64,000 nt of DNA from Desulfolinea sp964487745 (GTDB lineage: Bacteria; Chloroflexota; Anaerolineae; Anaerolineales; Villigracilaceae): the NCBI GenBank assembly GCA_964487745.1, contig CAZASG010000014.1, positions 1 through 64,000 on the forward strand. Direction: 5' to 3'. A program made the translations under genes and the position numbers. This document shows, piece by piece, positions 16,759 through 23,985 of this stretch; the stretch's first letter is position 1, and each line of letters opens with the position of its first letter. The notes beneath the pieces were generated by a model. That model ran no database searches. It saw nothing but the letters and a program-made list of their open reading frames with translations, and had not been told where the DNA came from.

Positions 16759-17784
16759 ATGTCATGGCAGGCAGAATTTAATGGCGATATTTTATCCTGG
16801 CTCCTGGATTCCAGTGACCCGGGTATTCGCTACCTCGCGTTGCGAGATCTAATGGACTTGCCTACAGATAATGCTGAACTCATTGCTGCCCAGGAATTGG
16901 CTCATAAAAAAGGGGAAATCTCCCTCGTCTTAGAAAAGATGGATGAAGCTGGTTTTTAGGTTAAAGCCGGTCCAGGCTATAGTCCAAAATATCGGGGGAC
17001 CGTTTGGGCTGTGATCATTTTGGCTCAATTAGGTGCCTCGATAGCAATTGACAAACGTATCGAAGACGCATGTCTGCACCTGTTTGAAAATGCGCTTACG
17101 GATAATGGGCAATTTAGCATCTCCGGGACACCATCCGGAACAGCCGACTGCTTGCAGGGAAATCTATGTGCGGCAATGCTCGATCTAGGGTTTACTGACC
17201 CTCGTCTGGAAAAAGCCTTTGAATGGATGGCGAGAAGTGTTACCGGTGAGGGTGTAGCGCCAATGAGCGATAAGAAAGCCCGCGTACGTTATTATTCAGG
17301 AAAATATGGTCCCAATTTCCTTTGTGGAGCGAATAATAAATTACCTTGTGCCTGGGGGGCTGTGAAGGTGATGCTTGCCTTTGGCAAACTTCCGCAAGAG
17401 AAACGTACGCCTATAATTGAAAGGGCTATAAAGATGGGCGCTGATTTTTTGTTAGGCGTTGACCCGGCAGAATCTGCATATCCAACCGGCTGGAGTGATA
17501 AGCCCAGCAGAAATTGGTGGAAATTCGGATTTCCTGTTTTTTATATTACCGATCTTCTGCAAAATGTTGAAGCTTTGATCCGAACAGGCTATGGTAATGA
17601 CCCACGCTTGAAAAACGCGCTCGGATTAATCCATGAAAAACAAGATAAAGATGGACGATGGCTATTAGAGTATGACTACACAGGCAAGACATGGGTCGAT
17701 TTTGGCAAGAAGAAAGAACCCAATAAATGGGTAACGCTAAGGGCAGCCTGGGCGCTGAAAGAGGTCGCCGAGCTTTCTGTTTAG
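16759..17784 (+). pseudogene. Toroid-fold (prenyltransferase/squalene-cyclase-like) protein interrupted by an in-frame amber codon
   Basis: Two open segments, 16759-16956 and 16960-17784, are in the same frame and separated only by TAG at 16957-16959. The joined product would be about 341 residues with alpha-helical repeats like terpenoid-cyclase toroids (GTADCLQGNLCAAML, NPLPCAWG-type segment near 17340, GWSDKPSRNWWKFGFPVFY). The residues around the stop read GF-stop-VKAGPGYSPKYRGTVW. A Trp (TGG) is the natural occupant, so one G-to-A change explains the stop. AAAGGAG precedes the first ATG. It may be a recent pseudogene, a consensus error or a readthrough site. Function of the intact family member is unknown. 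Confidence 0.75.
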
Positions 17785-17813
17785 CAAGGAACAGATTAAT
17801 TAAAGAGGATACA

Positions 17814-18494
17814 ATGCTCCAAATCAAAGCAACCGAGGCATGGAAAAAAGCACACCCTGGCGCGATTATCGGCCTGTTGGAAGTTTCAGGTATTGACAAT
17901 ACACTCCAATCTCCAGAATTGGAAGAAAAAAAACGTGAGGTTGAAGCTGAACTACGCGAGCAATATCAGAGTTTTCAGCGGCAGGATTTTCTGGCGATCC
18001 CAGCAATGGCTGTCTACCGTGAATACTACAAACGTTTTAAGAAGACCTATCATGTTTTGCAGCAGGTAGAATCCATTGCGCTGAAGGGAAGAAATCTGCC
18101 AAAGGTCTCACCGTTGGTAGACTCAAATTTTGCCGCCGAGGTGGAGACGCTCATACTCACAGCTGGACATGATGTTGAAAAATTGAAGGGGGATATTTTT
18201 ATCGACATCGCCGCTGAGGGCGATGTGATGACCCAGATGAACGGCGCAGTGAAAACACTTTACTCTAATGATATGGTCATGAAAGATGATGGCGGTGTCT
18301 GCTGCACGATCATCTATGGGCAGGATAATCGCTCCCCCATCACCAAAAACACATCCCATGTTTTGTATGTTGCCTATGTACCAGCAGGTATTCCGACAGC
18401 GCTTGTTGAAGATCATTTGCGAAAGATCGAAGAAAATATTCATTTATTTTCGCCAAGTGCTGTGAAAGAGCAATTAGCACTGCTTGGAATCTAG
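17814..18494 (+). CDS. B3/4 domain protein
   Basis: A 226-residue protein starting at the ATG with AAAGAGG upstream; a longer frame from 17727 would overlap the previous gene. It resembles stand-alone B3/B4 domains, the fold found in the beta subunit of phenylalanyl-tRNA synthetase: VSGIDNTLQSPEL, IPAMAVYREYYKRFKKTYHV, GDIFIDIAAEGD, and NTSHVLYVAYVP near the end. Such free-standing proteins are suspected to act on amino acids or mischarged tRNAs, but function is not established. No membrane segment or signal is present. It lies 29 bases downstream of the amber-interrupted gene. Confidence 0.75.
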   Translation: MLQIKATEAWKKAHPGAIIGLLEVSGIDNTLQSPELEEKKREVEAELREQYQSFQRQDFLAIPAMAVYREYYKRFKKTYHVLQQVESIALKGRNLPKVSPLVDSNFAAEVETLILTAGHDVEKLKGDIFIDIAAEGDVMTQMNGAVKTLYSNDMVMKDDGGVCCTIIYGQDNRSPITKNTSHVLYVAYVPAGIPTALVEDHLRKIEENIHLFSPSAVKEQLALLGI

Positions 18495-18503
18495 GAAAGA
18501 AAA

Positions 18504-18986
18504 ATGCTTTTATTCATTGCCAAGCTAAACGAAATACTTTCTTTTTTTCTCGCTGGATTTTTCTTGTTTCTCCAGTTCCTAGCTATATTAGCTCTATTGC
18601 CACAAAAAGCTTTACAGCCAATAAGTAGCTTGCTAGCTCCCTTTATAGGGGTGATCGGCGGTATTGCCTTGATTGTTGGAATCGTAGCTATTCTATTGAT
18701 TCCAATCTTCACACTAATCCTTAGATCATATGCGTACTGGCGATTTAGAGTCTTATATTCAAGCTACAAAGATTTTTACTCTACAGTTCCCCAAAAGTGG
18801 AAAAGGATTTTATTTAAAATAATAATCCTTTTCATGATTCTCATGATTCTGGCGATACTCTCTATCCTACAAATAATCCCCCGCGAGACATATCTCTTTT
18901 CATTGTTTTCTTTTGTCTGTTTGTCTTCTGGGCTATACAGCAAATATACTTTTCCAAAAATAATAGAGATTCTCTCAAAAAGGTAA
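18504..18986 (+). CDS. Hypothetical four-helix membrane protein
   Basis: A 160-residue protein of unknown family. Hydrophobic stretches near residues 10-32, 40-73, 102-121 and 126-145 suggest four membrane helices, with a basic loop between the second and third (RSYAYWRFRVLYSSYKDFY). AGGAAAG lies 8 bases before the ATG. The gene is clearly more AT-rich than its neighbours, which may mean recent acquisition. A terminator follows 38 bases after the stop. No function can be proposed. Confidence 0.6.
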   Translation: MLLFIAKLNEILSFFLAGFFLFLQFLAILALLPQKALQPISSLLAPFIGVIGGIALIVGIVAILLIPIFTLILRSYAYWRFRVLYSSYKDFYSTVPQKWKRILFKIIILFMILMILAILSILQIIPRETYLFSLFSFVCLSSGLYSKYTFPKIIEILSKR

Positions 18987-19023
18987 AAAACTTCACGATA
19001 ATCATAGATATTGCATGCTTCGC

Positions 19024-19057
19024 AAAAAGCCGCGCCCCTTGACGCGGCTTTTCTTTT
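19024..19057 (+). terminator. Terminator before the iron-regulation block
   Basis: AAAAGCCGCG and CGCGGCTTTT form a 10-bp stem with loop CCCCTTGA, followed by a T-rich tract. It separates the small membrane-protein gene from the DtxR gene. Confidence 0.8.
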
Positions 19058-19067
19058 GCGCTAAACT

Positions 19068-19094
19068 AATTTAGCCTTGCCTAAATTTTATATT
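19068..19094 (+). promoter_or_regulatory. Candidate DtxR-type operator overlapping a promoter
   Basis: AATTTAG (19068-19074) and CTAAATT (19081-19087) form an inverted repeat with a 6-base centre, resembling the arm pattern of DtxR/IdeR boxes. TATATT at 19089-19094 is a plausible -10 element, leaving a leader of only a few bases before ATG 19105. This fits autoregulation by the encoded metal regulator, but that is inference. Confidence 0.5.
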
Positions 19095-19104
19095 AGACAG
19101 AACT

Positions 19105-19776
19105 ATGACAAACCAACTAACACATGCAACCGAAGATTACCTAAAAGCCATCTATGCCCTCAGTATGGATGGTGAGCCCGCATCCACCAACGATCTTGCG
19201 GAAGAACTGAATATCAAAGCAGCCTCGGTCACGGGGATGCTCAAACGCCTCTCTGAGACCACCCCGCCGCTCGTGGAGTATCGCAAGCATCGTGGTGCCA
19301 GCCTGACGCCCGAAGGCGAACGCGCGGCGCTGGAGATCATCCGTCATCACCGCTTGCTGGAAACCTACCTGCACGAATCCCTTGGCTTTCCCTGGGAGGA
19401 AGTGCATGAGGAAGCGGAGCGATTGGAACACGTTATCTCGGAAGCCTTTGAGGAACGGATCGATGCTCTTTTGGGACATCCCACCCATGATCCGCACGGC
19501 GAGCCGATCCCGAGCCCAAGCTTGGTGATGCCCCGAGAAGCATCCATACCGTTATCGACGCTGCGTCCGCCACAAGTTACGACCATACAACGGGTCAACG
19601 CCGACGATGCGGACCTCCTGCGTCATCTCGAGGAAAAAGGTCTGGTGCCCGGTAGCAAGCTCGAAGTGAGCGCGTTTTCGCCTTTTGACGGGAATCTGAC
19701 CCTCATCGTCGAAGGAGAAGAGATGGTCGTCGGACCTGCGATCACACGTCATATTTTTGTAGAAGAAGAAGCCTGA
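19105..19776 (+). CDS. DtxR/MntR-family metal-dependent regulator with FeoA-like C-terminus
   Basis: A 223-residue regulator. Residues 1-65 form the winged helix (TEDYLKAIYAL, then ASVTGMLKRLSE as recognition helix). Residues 66-140 are the metal-binding dimerisation domain (HHRLLETYLHE, WEEVHEEAERLEHVIS), where the Glu and His residues match metal ligands of the family. The CPHG motif often found here is replaced by HPTHDPHGEPIP. Residues about 150-223 are an SH3-like FeoA domain (LRHLEEKGLVPGSKLEV). It should sense Fe(II) or Mn(II) and repress uptake genes. No clear Shine-Dalgarno is seen, and the -10 is so close that the message may be nearly leaderless. Confidence 0.9.
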   Translation: MTNQLTHATEDYLKAIYALSMDGEPASTNDLAEELNIKAASVTGMLKRLSETTPPLVEYRKHRGASLTPEGERAALEIIRHHRLLETYLHESLGFPWEEVHEEAERLEHVISEAFEERIDALLGHPTHDPHGEPIPSPSLVMPREASIPLSTLRPPQVTTIQRVNADDADLLRHLEEKGLVPGSKLEVSAFSPFDGNLTLIVEGEEMVVGPAITRHIFVEEEA

Positions 19777-19786
19777 AAGGAATCTC

Positions 19787-20782
19787 ATGGATCCGATTTT
19801 ATTTGTATCAATACTTGTTATTTTGCTGATCGGGGCATTTCTTACCCCGAAGCTGGTTCGGGAACAGCGCGAAAATCAGCGTCGCGAAGAAGTCGAAGAT
19901 GCCCTTAAACATTTGCTCGACCGCGAGCAACAGGGGCGGCATGCCTCGCCCGAATCCCTAGCGGGCACAACGGGGTTTTCATCGCAGAAGATCTACAAGA
20001 TCATCGCGCGAATGCAGCAACAAGGTTTGATCGAGCATCGCGGGGTGGAACTGCACTTGACCGCTGAAGGCGAGCGCTGGGCGATTCATGTGGTACGTGC
20101 TCATCGCTTGCTGGAACGCTATCTCGCAGACGAGGCACGCCTGCCTTTGGAAAAAGTTCACGCCGAGGCGCATCGCCGCGAACATGGCATGACCCCTGCG
20201 CAGGTAGATGAAATGGATGCCGCGCTTGGCTACCCTAGCCGTGATCCGCACGGTGACCCGATCCCCAACCGTGATGGCGTCATTGCCGAAGCGGAGGGTG
20301 TTCCGTTGACAGCCTGGCAGGAAGATATGCCAGCACGCATTGTTCATCTTGAAGATGAGCCTGAGATCGCCTTTGCGCAGATCATGGCAGAGGGATTGCG
20401 TCTGGGGCAACAGATCAGAATTTTGGAGAGCAGCGCTGAGCGTTATATTCTTAGCGATGGAGAGAGTGAATATCGCCTTGCTCCCGCAGTTGCCGCTAAC
20501 GTACATGTCGCTCCGCTGCCGGAAAGTGTGCTAGCAATTGCTGACGCTATTCCGCTGAATGAATTACCCCACGCTAAAAAAGCCGAGATCGTGGCACTCG
20601 ATGAAGCTTGTCAAGGCTTTACCCGCCGCCGCTTTCTTGATCTTGGGCTGACGCCCGGCGCGGTTATTGCCCCAGAGCTGAAGAACTCCTTCCGTGACCC
20701 ACGCGGCTATCGTGTTCGCGGCACGTTGATCGCCTTACGGCGCGAACAGGCGAATCAGATCTGGGTCAAGCCGGTTGCGTGA
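19787..20782 (+). CDS. Membrane-anchored DtxR-like protein with two FeoA domains
   Basis: A 331-residue protein beginning with a membrane helix (PILFVSILVILLIGAFL, residues 3-19) and a basic stop-transfer segment. It continues as a DtxR-like winged helix (about 35-95) and a dimerisation-type region (HRLLERYLADEARLPLEKVHAEAHRREH). The conserved DPHGDPIP loop seen in the preceding regulator follows. Two FeoA/SH3-like domains complete the chain (about 185-255 and 262-331; the second has TRRRFLDLGLTPGAVI, a good FeoA signature). It starts 10 bases after the previous gene and lies upstream of feoB. No separate feoA is present, so its tail may serve FeoB. Whether the head still binds DNA is unclear. 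Confidence 0.8.
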   Translation: MDPILFVSILVILLIGAFLTPKLVREQRENQRREEVEDALKHLLDREQQGRHASPESLAGTTGFSSQKIYKIIARMQQQGLIEHRGVELHLTAEGERWAIHVVRAHRLLERYLADEARLPLEKVHAEAHRREHGMTPAQVDEMDAALGYPSRDPHGDPIPNRDGVIAEAEGVPLTAWQEDMPARIVHLEDEPEIAFAQIMAEGLRLGQQIRILESSAERYILSDGESEYRLAPAVAANVHVAPLPESVLAIADAIPLNELPHAKKAEIVALDEACQGFTRRRFLDLGLTPGAVIAPELKNSFRDPRGYRVRGTLIALRREQANQIWVKPVA

Positions 20783-20816
20783 GCAATCACACTTTTTTAC
20801 AGATTTAGAGGTATTT

Positions 20817-21409
20817 ATGAACAACGAAATCTTCCGCATTTTTGCAGCACTCACTTTTTTCACCGGACTTTCAATTTCCGCCTACTTCCGCAGTAAAGCC
20901 GACCGCGACTCTGGTCAAAAAGTCTCGCTAAAAGACGAAGGCCGCACTGTAATGCTCGCTTTGCGCATTGGGGGCCTGGTTCTTTGGTTGAGCGTGCTCG
21001 GCTATCTTATTTACCCGCCCTTGTTGGCATGGTCAAAAGTTGGTTTACCTGCTTGGTCACGCTGGCTTGGTGTTGGGCTTGGTTTTCTATCAGTTGGCTT
21101 AATTTACTGGATGTTCAGCAGCATAGGCTCAGGCATTACCCCTACAGTCGCCACACGTACAGAACATCAGCTCGTCACATCGGGTCCCTATCGTTGGATA
21201 CGCCATCCACTTTACACCTTTGGTACGCTTTTTTTTCTCTCATTTGCCTTGATGATCGACAGTTGGTTTATGGGGCTTATGGCAATTTTGCGCTCGTTCT
21301 ATTATCAATCCGCCTTCCACAGGAAGAAGGCTTTTTGATAGAAAAATTTGGCGACCAATATCGCGACTATATGAAAACTACAGGAAAATACTTGCCCAAA
21401 TTATGGTAA
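20817..21409 (+). pseudogene. ICMT/PEMT-like membrane methyltransferase with a frameshift
   Basis: The frame from ATG 20817 runs to 21338, but the family's C-terminal end (LPQEEGFLIEKFGDQY, then KYLPKLW) is encoded in the -1 frame up to 21409. The switch must occur near 21279-21300, consistent with loss of one base or a -1 shift. The intact protein would have about 197 residues with 4-5 membrane helices. The hallmark GPYRWIRHPLY binds S-adenosylmethionine in isoprenylcysteine carboxyl methyltransferase-like proteins. It lies between the FeoA-fusion gene and feoB. The natural substrate is unknown. No good slippery heptamer is seen, so a mutation or sequencing error is more likely than programmed frameshifting. 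Confidence 0.75.
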
Positions 21410-21418
21410 GGAGAATTT

Positions 21419-22255
21419 ATGGATACGAAAACCAAAGAACTTCCCACTGAACACTGTGAAACTTGCCCTGCATTTACACAATTGGAACAAATGGGCATTG
21501 ACGTCGGAAAATTTGACCGCGTCATTGCACTGGCTGGCAATCCCAATACTGGAAAGTCAACCCTCTTCAACGCCCTGACAGGGCTAAAACAGCACACCGG
21601 CAATTGGCCCGGAAAAACCGTCACCCGCGCGGAGGGCGGCTTTGAATTCAATCAAATCCGCTATAAACTTGTCGATCTTCCCGGCACCTATTCACTACTC
21701 TCCGCATCTCAGGATGAGGAAGTGGCACGGGATTTCATCCTCTTCGGTCAGCCGGATTGCACGATCGTTGTCACAGATGCGACTGCCCTCGAGCGAAATC
21801 TCAACCTCGTCATGCAGGTAACGGAGATCACTGAACGCGTGGTCGTTGCCGTCAATCTAATGGATGAGGCCGAGCGAAAAGGGTTGGATGTGGATACGCG
21901 GAGCCTCGCCCGTGATTTAGGCGTGCCAGCGGTCCCAATCGTGGCACGCAGCGGAGACGGAATCCACCAACTGCTCTCAACTGTTGCAGAGGTGATCGAG
22001 GGCCAGATTGCGACCAAACCACGCCGCGTAGAGGGCACACCAGAATTCCAACAGGCGGTTGCCAAACTCGCCCCAATGATCGAAGCAGCTGCTCCTGGTA
22101 TTCCCAATGCCCGTTGGTTAGCGATCCGCTTGCTGGATGGCGACGCCAAAGTAGAGCAAGCCCTGCGCGATGGCACATTAGACGAACTCGTTCGTCGTCA
22201 ACAAAGTGCCGATGTCGAATTCAGCAAAAAAATGGCTGTAGACGGGAGACAATAA
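21419..22255 (+). CDS. feoB: FeoB GTPase domain as a separate protein
   Basis: A 278-residue soluble protein equal to the N-terminal half of FeoB, the ferrous-iron transporter. G-protein motifs are intact: G1 AGNPNTGKST, G2 around TVTRAEGG, G3 DLPGTYSL, G4 NLMDEA. The helical GDI-like segment occupies about residues 180-270. It ends with a stop at 22253-22255, and the membrane half starts at 22257. AAGGAG precedes the ATG. A Cys pair near the N-terminus (EHCETCPAF) is an additional feature and may bind metal. Iron uptake would need both products. Confidence 0.92.
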   Translation: MDTKTKELPTEHCETCPAFTQLEQMGIDVGKFDRVIALAGNPNTGKSTLFNALTGLKQHTGNWPGKTVTRAEGGFEFNQIRYKLVDLPGTYSLLSASQDEEVARDFILFGQPDCTIVVTDATALERNLNLVMQVTEITERVVVAVNLMDEAERKGLDVDTRSLARDLGVPAVPIVARSGDGIHQLLSTVAEVIEGQIATKPRRVEGTPEFQQAVAKLAPMIEAAAPGIPNARWLAIRLLDGDAKVEQALRDGTLDELVRRQQSADVEFSKKMAVDGRQ

Positions 22256-22256
22256 A

Positions 22257-23645
22257 ATGACGAAGACAAACGATATTCTCAACAAAGCTGCCGAATTACG
22301 CAGCACCCTTTCTACAGGCTTCCGCGATGAAATGGTCAAATCGCTTTACAACGAAGCAGAATCCATCTCAAATCGTGCTGTCCGCGCTAAAGGAGAAAAA
22401 GATTATGATCTCGACCAGCGTGTCGACCGCATTATTACCTCTCCTATCTTTGGCTTGCCTCTGATGCTTGTCATCCTGGCAGTAGTGATCTGGGTTACAG
22501 TGGTCGGCGCAAATGTCCCATCGAGCATGCTAGCCACTGCCCTATTCTGGGTCGAGGCACAGGCTGCCACCCTCTTCAACAATTTAGGCGCACCTTGGTG
22601 GCTGACCGGGTTCATCTGGCACGGTGTTTATCGGGGGTTAGCATGGGTTATCGCAGTGATGTTGCCGCCCATGGCAATCTTCTTTCCGATCTTTACCTTT
22701 CTTGAAGACTTGGGATATTTGCCCCGCGTTGCCTTCAATATGGATTTCCTCTTTAAAAAGGCAGGTGCGCATGGAAAACAGTCACTTACTATGGCAATGG
22801 GTTTTGGATGTAATGCTGCTGGAGTAGTGGCTACGCGAATTATCGACTCACCGCGTGAACGTCTGATAGCGATTCTCACGAATAACTTTGTGCCTTGTAA
22901 CGGGCGTTTCCCCACGCTCATCATGCTCGGAACAGTATTTGTCGCCGCAGCGTTCCCGCCGGTGTATGCGTCCATAGCGGCAGCAGGCTCGGTTGTGGGC
23001 GTCGTCGTGCTTGGCATCCTTTTTACGCTGACGGTCTCGTGGATACTGTCCAAAACCATCCTGAAGGGCGAAGCATCCGCGTTTACATTGGAACTGCCGC
23101 CATATCGCAAGCCAAACTTTTTGCAGATCCTTTACACGTCCATCATTGACCGCACGCTCTTCGTCCTCTGGCGCGCAATCCTCACCGCTGCTCCAGCAGG
23201 CGCTGTGATCTGGGTCATGGCAAATATCTATGTTGGGAGCACAAGCATTGCACAGCATACCGCAAACTTCCTTGACCCGCTTGGTTTCCTGATGGGCTTG
23301 GATGGCATAATTCTACTGGCCTATATCATTGCCATCCCCGCAAATGAGATCGTTGTCCCAACTATCCTGATGATGTATCTTGGCACGGGCATGATGATCG
23401 AGCTCGAATCGATGGAAGCTCTGCGCGTCCTGCTCGTGGAAGAAAACGGCTGGACGATGCTGACTGCCGTCAATTTGATGCTTTTTGCGTTATTACATAA
23501 TCCCTGCGCGACGACAATCATCACAATCTTCAAGGAGACAAACAGCCGCAGATGGGCAACCATCGGCGCCCTGATGCCGCTCGGGATCGGTGTTGTTGTA
23601 ACGATCCTGACTGCCAGCCTAGCGCGCTTGATGGGGTGGGCGTAA
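22257..23645 (+). CDS. feoB: FeoB membrane permease domain as a separate protein
   Basis: A 462-residue polytopic protein equal to the C-terminal half of FeoB. Two Gate motifs typical of FeoB are visible (LPPMAIFFPIFTFLEDLGYLPRVAF, cited only by its ends, near residue 140; and the second near MGFGCNAAGVVATR). The nucleoside-type FGCN cysteine, PCNGRFPTLI and HNPCATT are family-conserved and line the iron path. The first 55 residues are hydrophilic and helical. The gene starts one base after the stop of the GTPase gene, with GGGAGAC as a weak ribosome site, so coupled translation is likely. Frames differ between the halves, so a simple nonsense mutation does not explain the split. Confidence 0.93.
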   Translation: MTKTNDILNKAAELRSTLSTGFRDEMVKSLYNEAESISNRAVRAKGEKDYDLDQRVDRIITSPIFGLPLMLVILAVVIWVTVVGANVPSSMLATALFWVEAQAATLFNNLGAPWWLTGFIWHGVYRGLAWVIAVMLPPMAIFFPIFTFLEDLGYLPRVAFNMDFLFKKAGAHGKQSLTMAMGFGCNAAGVVATRIIDSPRERLIAILTNNFVPCNGRFPTLIMLGTVFVAAAFPPVYASIAAAGSVVGVVVLGILFTLTVSWILSKTILKGEASAFTLELPPYRKPNFLQILYTSIIDRTLFVLWRAILTAAPAGAVIWVMANIYVGSTSIAQHTANFLDPLGFLMGLDGIILLAYIIAIPANEIVVPTILMMYLGTGMMIELESMEALRVLLVEENGWTMLTAVNLMLFALLHNPCATTIITIFKETNSRRWATIGALMPLGIGVVVTILTASLARLMGWA

Positions 23646-23730
23646 GTCCCCTTCCCTGCTTTTGAGAGATACAAAAATAAAACTTGCATCCTGTCTTCTT
23701 GGTTATGCGCATATCCTGGAAGTCTACATC

Positions 23731-23760
23731 AAAAAATCCCCTCGTATGAGGGGATTTTTT
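23731..23760. terminator. Bidirectional terminator between feoB and tRNA-Gln
   Basis: AAAAAATCCCCTC and GAGGGGATTTTTT form a 13-bp stem with loop GTAT. It ends the feo unit on the plus strand and the tRNA gene on the minus strand. Confidence 0.9.
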
Positions 23761-23764
23761 AGTG

Positions 23765-23835
23765 CTGGGGGCAAAGGATTCGAACCTCTATTGACAGTTC
23801 CAGAGACTGCAGTCTTGCCGTTAGACGAGCCCCCA
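23765..23835 (-). tRNA. tRNA-Gln (anticodon CTG)
   Basis: Reading the minus strand, the 71-base gene folds as a cloverleaf. The acceptor stem is TGGGGGC/GCCCCCA with discriminator G. The D arm is GTC...GAC. The anticodon stem GCAGT/ACTGT encloses the loop CTCTGGA with anticodon CTG, and the T arm holds GGTTCGAATCC. CCA is not encoded: the discriminator is followed by CAC. The opening U1-A72 pair is a known identity feature for glutaminyl-tRNA synthetase, whose gene is the divergent neighbour. Confidence 0.93.
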
Positions 23836-23849
23836 CTTCAGCGGGCAGT

Positions 23850-23878
23850 ATTTTACCATGCCGCCCAAAATACGTCTA
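23850..23878 (-). promoter_or_regulatory. Probable promoter of tRNA-Gln
   Basis: On the minus strand TAGACG (23878-23873), a 17-base spacer and an extended -10 TG-G-TAAAAT (23855-23850) lie just before the tRNA. Predicted start is about 7 bases upstream of the mature 5' end. Confidence 0.45.
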
Positions 23879-23905
23879 GCAATATGCTTTGCAAATGCCC
23901 ATATT

Positions 23906-23944
23906 TGTTATAATCACATGAGATCATTTCGTAAGCCTTACGAA
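23906..23944 (+). promoter_or_regulatory. Extended -10 promoter and operator-like palindrome of glnS
   Basis: TG-T-TATAAT at 23906-23914 is a full extended -10. TTCGTAAG (23928-23935), one base, then CTTACGAA (23937-23944) forms a perfect inverted repeat just after the predicted start point. It could be an operator or a 5' hairpin. Confidence 0.6.
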
Positions 23945-23985
23945 GATATAAAACCTTCATAAGGCGCAAAAAGGAAACCCGAATC

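Noticed and set aside
21279..21300. Programmed -1 frameshift in the ICMT-like gene
   Set aside because: The direction fits, but no X XXY YYZ heptamer or downstream pseudoknot is evident, so a simple indel is the better reading.
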